DNA from: JADJLQ01 sp034439915
Lineage (GTDB): Bacteria > Bacteroidota > Bacteroidia > Chitinophagales > Saprospiraceae
Length of the DNA stretch: 38,155 nucleotides
Direction of reading: 5' to 3'
Assembly: GCA_034439915.1 (NCBI GenBank)
Contig: JAWXBI010000082.1
Coordinates: forward strand, 1-38,155
The translations under genes and the position numbers were made by a program. The notes beneath the pieces are model-generated. The model was not told the DNA's origin. It did not search any database and worked only from the letters and a program-made list of their open reading frames with translations. This document shows positions 33,059-38,155 of this stretch, piece after piece. Every line of letters starts with the position of its first letter. Within the stretch, counting starts at the first letter, position 1.

Positions 33059-35077
33059 ATGAATATGCATTACCGGCACCTGACCTATTGCCTTAGCCTC
33101 CTGGCGTGTTTGATAAACCAGGCTTTGAATTCACAATCGGATACCCTCTCTTCCCTGTCCACTGAATTGCCAACAATAAAAATCAACGCCTACTCCACCC
33201 GCAGTGACCTTATCCGTATCCCTGCCGCAGTGCAGGTACTGGAGGATACTTTAAATCCGGTAGCCTATTTTTCGATGGCATCATCCCTGAACCAAGCCCC
33301 TGGAGTAAAACTGGAAGAGCGTTCACCCGGAAGCTATCGATTGAGTATCCGCGGTTCGACCCTGCGATCCCCCTTCGGGATCCGGAATGTAAAAGTATAT
33401 CTCGACGGATTAAGCCTTACCGACGGAGGCGGCAATACCTATCTCAATTTGCTGGATCCAGGCCTCATTCAGAAAGCGGAATTATTAAAAGGACCGGCCT
33501 CCAGTATGTATGGTGCTGGGGCTGGTGGTGTATTGTTATTGTCTGGAAGGGCAAAGGGCAATCAAATCGGGATTTCCTATGGCACTTACGATCAATTTCA
33601 GGAAAACCTCAACCTTCACCAAACCATAAACCATTGGGATTTTAATATCTATCAGGGCCATCAGCAAAGTCAGGGATACCGTGAACAATCGGCTATGCGC
33701 CGGGATATGATCTATACCACCCAGCAGTATCAAAATGGAAAACACCGGTTGCTATTTGCCGAAGCTTACGGCGACCTTCATTATGAGACCCCGGGTGGTT
33801 TGACGCTCGCCCAACAATCTGCTAATCCCAGGCAAGCCAGGCCGGCTGCAGGAATGTTTCCCGGAGCGATCGAACAACAAGCGGCGATTCACAACAAAAC
33901 AATATGGCTGGGATCTGTATATGAATATCAAATCAACCGAAGTTGGAGTTTTGACCATGCTTTGAATTATTGGTATACTGATTTCAGGAACCCTTTCATC
34001 ACCAATTATGAAGTCCGGTTTGAAAAAAACGTGGGTTGGCGACCCGTATTAAAATATTATAAATCGACTTTAACAGGCAGTTTTGAATGGAGCAATGGGA
34101 TGGAATACCTATTCCAGGGTGGACTAGTCAGAAACTATGTCAATAACAAAGGTGCACGTCAGGTGCTCCAGGCCGAAGCAAATATCAATGGGACCCAAAC
34201 CCTATGGTTTTCACAAGTCAACTGGAATATCGACCAATGGCAGCTGCTGTTTGGCTTAAGTTCAAATCAACAAGTATATAAGTTTAAAGGCCCTGGGTCT
34301 GCTCCGGAAACCCGAAAAGAAAGCGGCCCGGTGCTCATGCCCCGTGCATCCGTTTCTTATAGCCTGAGCACCAGCAAGGCACTATTTATTTCGGCGGCCA
34401 GGGGCAATTCTCCACCATCCCTGGCAGAAATCAGGCCTTCATCCGGTGAATACAATCAGGAACTTTTACCTGAACAAGGTTGGAATCTTGAAATGGGTTA
34501 TAAATCTTTTCGTGAAAAATGGAGATACAGCCTCAATCTCTATTCCTTGCGGTTGAGAGACGCCATAGTCCGGCGAAATGATGCTGCCGGTGTGGAATAT
34601 TTTGTCAATGCCGGTGGTGCGGATATCACAGGGGTTGAAGCCTGGATACAATATCAATTACCCAGCGTGGAGTTCTACCTTTCTTCAGCCTACCAACCCT
34701 ATAAATTTGTAAACTATAAACAAAGGACCACTGATTTTAGTGGCTTAAGGGTGACAGGTGTACCGAGATTTATTCATTCCTTCCGGATCAATTGGGAGGT
34801 CATCCCTTCATTTCGATTTGGCACCAGCTGGTATTATCAATCCAATATGCCTTTATTGGATGCCAATACCATGTTTCACCCATCCTACTCTCTGGTCAGT
34901 AGTTACTTAAGTTACCAGCTACCTATTCACCGACACCGGTTTGAGCTCACCCTTTCCGGTGACAATCTAACTGATACAGCATACAGCCCGGGTCCTGATA
35001 TCAATGCCGCAGCTAACCGTTTTTATAACCCGGGTTTAAAACGAAATATTTCTCTGGGTTTGAAATGGAAATGGTAA
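33059..35077 (+). CDS. TonB-dependent outer-membrane receptor, PqqU/YncD- or FecA-like
   Basis: A 672-residue outer-membrane importer with an N-terminal signal (CLSLLACLINQALNSQS). The plug domain (about 38-165) contains the family motifs LSIRGSTLRSPFGIRNVKVY and LLKGPASSMYGAGAGGVLLL, and a 22-strand barrel follows to the last aromatic residues (GLKWKW). There is no CarboxypepD-like N-terminal repeat, so it is not a SusC type. The stretch YETPGGLTLAQQSANPRQAR and the near-C-terminal ISAARGNSPPSLAEIR resemble, from memory, E. coli YncD (PqqU, the PQQ importer), though FecA-like siderophore receptors share such motifs. No transport partners (SusD, TonB, ExbB) sit nearby. Confidence 0.85.
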   Translation: MNMHYRHLTYCLSLLACLINQALNSQSDTLSSLSTELPTIKINAYSTRSDLIRIPAAVQVLEDTLNPVAYFSMASSLNQAPGVKLEERSPGSYRLSIRGSTLRSPFGIRNVKVYLDGLSLTDGGGNTYLNLLDPGLIQKAELLKGPASSMYGAGAGGVLLLSGRAKGNQIGISYGTYDQFQENLNLHQTINHWDFNIYQGHQQSQGYREQSAMRRDMIYTTQQYQNGKHRLLFAEAYGDLHYETPGGLTLAQQSANPRQARPAAGMFPGAIEQQAAIHNKTIWLGSVYEYQINRSWSFDHALNYWYTDFRNPFITNYEVRFEKNVGWRPVLKYYKSTLTGSFEWSNGMEYLFQGGLVRNYVNNKGARQVLQAEANINGTQTLWFSQVNWNIDQWQLLFGLSSNQQVYKFKGPGSAPETRKESGPVLMPRASVSYSLSTSKALFISAARGNSPPSLAEIRPSSGEYNQELLPEQGWNLEMGYKSFREKWRYSLNLYSLRLRDAIVRRNDAAGVEYFVNAGGADITGVEAWIQYQLPSVEFYLSSAYQPYKFVNYKQRTTDFSGLRVTGVPRFIHSFRINWEVIPSFRFGTSWYYQSNMPLLDANTMFHPSYSLVSSYLSYQLPIHRHRFELTLSGDNLTDTAYSPGPDINAAANRFYNPGLKRNISLGLKWKW

Positions 35078-35160
35078 TCGCATTTTATTTGATGGATTTA
35101 TTATTTGCATAAAACCTGAACGGTCTTATGTTTGAACTAATACAGACTTTCCAGGTCTTG

Positions 35161-36420
35161 TTAAATTTCTTCGATCACCCCACCCAACGATTTTAAATCC
35201 TTCCAAAATTCAGGATAAGATTTGCCAACTACAGCAGGATGTTCGATTTCAATAGGATGAAGAAGGGCTAAAGGTGCGAGGCACATCGCCATCCGGTGGT
35301 CTTCATACGTACTGAACAGAGGTGTATCCTCAAAATGTGCCTTGCCTTCCACCATATGGTATTCATTTTGTTTGGACATCCGGGATGGGAGTTGAAAAAA
35401 AGGAACATTTACTTTTTTCAATTCGGCCTTCATGGCAGCAATGCGGTCCGTTTCTTTGATCCTTAGTGTCTGCAGGCCTGTAAATACTCCCTTTACTCCC
35501 GTGGCGGCACACATTGTAAATACAGTCTGGGCAAGGTCGGGACATTGAATAAAATCCCATTCAATCGATGCCGGGAGGGGGGCGTTGGATTTGGTCAGGA
35601 TGACGTGGTCTTGATGATATTGGGTTTCAATATTGAATAACCGTCCAATAGAGGCAATAGCAGAATCACCCTGCAAGCTATGGTCTTTTATACCGTACAA
35701 ATCAAGGTTTACTTCTTTTGAGATCGCTGCTAAACTATAATAATATGAAGCGGCTGACCAATCCCCTTCCACAAATAAAGGCCTGGATTGATAAGATTGA
35801 GGCTCAATGCTGATAGTATCATCGACCCATTCGCTGAAGATGCCAAAATGTTTCATCATAGCCAGGGTCATTTCAATATATGGTCTGGAGATGACTTCAC
35901 CTGCAAGTTGTATTTCTAATCCATCTGGTAATGCTGGCGCAATCATAAGCAAGGCAGAGATGTATTGGCTGCTGATGGAAGCGCGTATTCTGATTTTCTG
36001 TTTAAGCTGGATCAATGGTTTTCCGGTAAATCTCAAGGGGGGATAACCTTCGCGTTCAACGAATTCAATTCCTGCTCCGAGATCATTCAGGGTATTTACA
36101 AGTTCTCCGATTGGACGTTGCTTCATTCGTTCGCTGCCGGTCAACACTAATTCTCTCTCCTGAGTAGCCAGGTAGGCTGTGAGAAATCGAAATGTAGTAC
36201 CTGCCGCGCCGGCATCCAGTACATCTTCCCTGCTCATCAATAATTGTTGCATCAGGAGAGTGTCCACAGATGTGGATAGATGATCCAGCTGCGGATTGGC
36301 ATTGCCTGCGAGGGCCTGCATGATCAAAGCCCGGTTGCTGATGCTTTTGGATCCATCGAGGTGAATGGTACCTGTTATGACGGGTTTGGGAAAATGAAGC
36401 CTGATCCTGTTTCCTACCAT
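35161..36420 (-). CDS. aroA: 3-phosphoshikimate 1-carboxyvinyltransferase (EPSP synthase) AroA
   Basis: Catalyses the sixth step of the shikimate pathway, joining phosphoenolpyruvate to shikimate-3-phosphate (cytoplasm). At 419 residues it is of typical length. Active-site motifs: LDGSKSISNRALI (K25), AGTTFRFLTAYLA, SERMKQRPIGELV, the Asp in QCPDLAQTVF, LRIKETDRIAAMKAEL and YEDHRMAMCLAPLAL. Its start overlaps the end of osmC by 7 bp (36414-36420), so the two are translationally linked in the order osmC then aroA. The stop at 35161 faces the TonB receptor across 83 bp. Confidence 0.96.
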   Translation of the reverse strand: MVGNRIRLHFPKPVITGTIHLDGSKSISNRALIMQALAGNANPQLDHLSTSVDTLLMQQLLMSREDVLDAGAAGTTFRFLTAYLATQERELVLTGSERMKQRPIGELVNTLNDLGAGIEFVEREGYPPLRFTGKPLIQLKQKIRIRASISSQYISALLMIAPALPDGLEIQLAGEVISRPYIEMTLAMMKHFGIFSEWVDDTISIEPQSYQSRPLFVEGDWSAASYYYSLAAISKEVNLDLYGIKDHSLQGDSAIASIGRLFNIETQYHQDHVILTKSNAPLPASIEWDFIQCPDLAQTVFTMCAATGVKGVFTGLQTLRIKETDRIAAMKAELKKVNVPFFQLPSRMSKQNEYHMVEGKAHFEDTPLFSTYEDHRMAMCLAPLALLHPIEIEHPAVVGKSYPEFWKDLKSLGGVIEEI

Positions 36421-36821
36421 TTAAACTCTATGTTTTGTAAGAGTTCTGCATTCAGGCTTTTGGCCACGGGACAATTCAAAGCGGTCTGCTCCATCAATTT
36501 TTTTTGTTCGTCAGTGTACGATTTATCTGAAGGCATATTTATAGTCAGGTCAATCTTAACTACCCGCCTTGGATCCGATGCCATATGTTTGGTGATCTCT
36601 GCGCTGGCTCCATCGATATCGATTCCGTTATTATTAGCCACGATACCCATAGTCGTTAATGCACAACTGGCCAGCGAGGTAGCTAGTAGGTCGGTCGGCG
36701 AAAAAGCAGAGCCCTTACCCATATTGTCTACCGGTGCATCCGTGACTATCGCTTCACCGGAACGCAAATGCACGGCAGTGGTACGCAAACTGCCCTCATA
36801 CTTAATAGAAGAAGTAATCAT
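36414..36821 (-). CDS. OsmC/Ohr-family peroxide-detoxifying protein
   Basis: A 135-residue thiol peroxidase of the OsmC superfamily that reduces organic hydroperoxides. Both reactive cysteines are present: C53 in TSLASCALTTMG and C117 in ALNCPVAKSLN, with the domain signature SAFSPTDLLATSL. The ATG at 36821 (MITSSIKYEG) is preferred over the TTG at 36836. The minus strand upstream reads TACTTTTA, 7 of 8 to the -7 box. It overlaps aroA by 7 bp, an uncommon pairing; a link to shikimate metabolism is not evident. Confidence 0.88.
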   Translation of the reverse strand: MITSSIKYEGSLRTTAVHLRSGEAIVTDAPVDNMGKGSAFSPTDLLATSLASCALTTMGIVANNNGIDIDGASAEITKHMASDPRRVVKIDLTINMPSDKSYTDEQKKLMEQTALNCPVAKSLNAELLQNIEFKW

Positions 36822-36851
36822 GGGGTAAAAGTACAAAGGAATGGTGAGCTT

Positions 36852-36927
36852 CGAGATTCGAGCAGAGAGAAACGAGATTCAAACTGTATTATACGAGGCA
36901 AACTCGCTGCTCGCTACTCGCTACTCA
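36852..36927. repeat. Low-complexity short-repeat spacer
   Basis: Between osmC and the esterase: CGAGATTC twice (36852-36859, 36873-36880), and a heptamer CTCGCTG/CTCGCTA three times in tandem (36903-36923), continuing into CTCA, which overlaps the esterase stop codon at 36925-36927. Probably slippage-prone spacer DNA. Confidence 0.55.
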
Positions 36928-37788
36928 AAACTGATGAAACGCCTGCGACACAAATTCCAACACCTCCGGCAACGCCTGCCTCCAATAGGTCCAGGTATGT
37001 CCACCATTTCGAATACGGAATTCATGAGGTATTTCTTTTTTACGCATAGCGATATGCACGAGTGAGTTCCCTTCATACAAAAAGTCATCATCACCGCAGT
37101 CAATATACCAGCGTACGGCCCGTTTGAGGGAATCCGGAACTGCATTGACCAGGGCAACTACGCTTTGACGATTATAAAAACTTTCTTGCTGTGCATCGGT
37201 AGCCGTAGAGTCCATGCGTCTGACATTGGTCCTGGCCGTTTCCAGGGTGAGTGGACCGGTGCCTGCACTCAATGGGCAGGCTGAAGAAAATATTTCCGGA
37301 TGGTGCAGGGCATAGGTAAAGCTGCCATCTCCGCCCATCGACAAACCGGCAATGGCTCTAAATCTTTTTTCGCCTTTGATACGATATTTTTTCTCTACGA
37401 ATGGGACCAGCTCTTTGAAGAAAAAATCTTCGTATAGCCAGGTGCCGGTGGCATTGTTGGAATAACCCCGACGGGTCGTGTTGGCATCGGGCATGATGAT
37501 GATCATCGGCGTTGCTTTGCCTTCGTTGATCGCTTTATCGGTGATATTTAAAACCTCACCAAACTGGACCCAGCCGGTCTGGTCATCACCACCGCCGTGT
37601 AAGAGATATAACACAGGGTAAGAACGGGAAGAAGATTCATAATCCGGAGGCAGGTAGATGGCATATTGGCGTTCCATATTGAGGATCTTACTGGGTAAAG
37701 TGAGATTGTCATATACTTTGCCAGTCTGTGCCTGTAGTGCGATTGATAGACACATCAGGCTCGCGCACATTAGATTTTTAAACTTCAT
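36925..37788 (-). CDS. Secreted esterase D/feruloyl-esterase-like alpha/beta hydrolase
   Basis: A 287-residue serine hydrolase of the esterase (Fes/S-formylglutathione hydrolase/FaeC-like) group. The ATG at 37788 yields a Sec signal (LMCASLMCLSIALQAQ); the frame runs to 37878 with a poorer N-terminus. Motifs: oxyanion region YLLHGGGDDQTGW, nucleophile S150 in AIAGLSMGGDGS, an acidic residue in DCGDDDFLYEGN, and the catalytic His in RNGGHTWTYW. Export suggests action on polymer-linked esters, such as acetyl or feruloyl groups on plant glycans; the substrate is not proven. It stands alone, and its 5' DNA is AT-rich without a clear promoter. Confidence 0.86.
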   Translation of the reverse strand: MKFKNLMCASLMCLSIALQAQTGKVYDNLTLPSKILNMERQYAIYLPPDYESSSRSYPVLYLLHGGGDDQTGWVQFGEVLNITDKAINEGKATPMIIIMPDANTTRRGYSNNATGTWLYEDFFFKELVPFVEKKYRIKGEKRFRAIAGLSMGGDGSFTYALHHPEIFSSACPLSAGTGPLTLETARTNVRRMDSTATDAQQESFYNRQSVVALVNAVPDSLKRAVRWYIDCGDDDFLYEGNSLVHIAMRKKEIPHEFRIRNGGHTWTYWRQALPEVLEFVSQAFHQF

Positions 37789-38070
37789 TTTTCCTTGAAT
37801 TTGACCGAAGATAATAAATTTATAAATCAATGAATATTCGGCCATATTTACGGGTTTAAACATGAAGTCAACCTCCACAATAGAATTCCACTAGTATCTG
37901 AAATAAATGTGATCTGACTATAAATTCTATATTAAATTAACATCAAATAATTAAATTGGGAATAAACGCCCATTAACCAACGTTAAAGTTTTGAAGTTTT
38001 GAATATTTATTTTCACAGTACTATTTACCAAATAATCTTTATACATTAGTACATCAAAGTCATGGCACTT
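37789..38070. other. AT-rich intergenic DNA
   Basis: No gene recognised. It contains a perfect direct duplication of AAGTTTTG (37986-37993 and 37994-38001) and leads straight into the 13-bp tandem array. The open frames here on the minus strand read through the repeat and lack coding character. Confidence 0.5.
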
Positions 38071-38155
38071 GACTGAAACACTGGACTGAAACACTGGACT
38101 GAAACACTGGACTGAAACACTGGACTGAAACACTGGACTGAAACACTGGACTGAA
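38071..38155 (+). repeat. 13-bp tandem repeat running off the window
   Basis: Six perfect copies of GACTGAAACACTG plus 7 bases of a seventh fill the last 85 bp without a single mismatch, and the array continues past the edge. The unit is not a multiple of three, so it is unlikely to be protein coding, and there are no spacers, so it is not a CRISPR array. Confidence 0.95.

Noticed and set aside
38071..38155. CRISPR array
   Set aside because: Units are contiguous 13-mers with no spacers, and no cas genes are in the window.

Overview
This window reads as chromosomal DNA of a Bacteroidota bacterium. Four intergenic regions carry the phylum-specific promoter layout (TTTG or a near match, 19-21 nt spacer, TAnnTTTG). 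Many proteins have lipoprotein (SPII) or Sec signal peptides. An affiliation near Saprospiraceae or Chitinophagales is only an inference from gene style and the short intergenic repeats. No rRNA, tRNA or CRISPR array was seen.

Layout. 1-700: a possible transposase tail cut by the window edge, then a decayed Rrf2-type regulator. 709-3547 (minus): a ROK sugar kinase overlapping the glycogen branching enzyme glgB. 3970-5534: a PhyH-type dioxygenase and a small lipoprotein, divergently transcribed from a shared promoter region. 5739-9366: leuC, leuD and a third gene whose sequence fits (R)-citramalate synthase (cimA) better than 2-isopropylmalate synthase; together they suggest isoleucine made from pyruvate. 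9427-12007: a PepSY-TM protein with a consensus promoter, and an LTA-synthase-like membrane sulfatase. 12021-18566: a periplasmic D-aminoacylase-type amidohydrolase, diverging from a plus-strand run: a PQQ dehydrogenase lipoprotein with a heme c site, a lipoprotein, a YdjC/ChbG-type deacetylase and a complete subclass B1 metallo-beta-lactamase. 18569-21801: a SnoaL-like pseudogene, cardiolipin synthase, a tiny membrane protein and a decayed serine-hydrolase remnant. 21805-26721: a CotH-like protein, a MITE-like inverted-repeat element, a Tat-type TIM-barrel protein, a HAD phosphatase and an ABC exporter. 26825-32851: a PpiD-type chaperone, a VOC and NmrA pair, and the maltosyltransferase glgE. 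33059-38155: a TonB receptor resembling the PQQ importer family, aroA with osmC, a secreted esterase, and a 13-bp tandem repeat running off the end.

Connections. glgB and glgE both act on alpha-glucan but lie about 27 kb apart without the usual partners. The PQQ enzyme has no cofactor-synthesis genes here, but the TonB receptor resembles PqqU/YncD, so cofactor scavenging is a testable idea. At least three genes are visibly broken (Rrf2, SnoaL, serine hydrolase). This points either to active gene decay or, for the single-base lesions, to sequencing error. No wholly new defence or metabolic system is evident. The most notable items are the citramalate-type leu cluster, the B1 beta-lactamase, the possible PQQ enzyme and receptor pair, and the MITE-like element.
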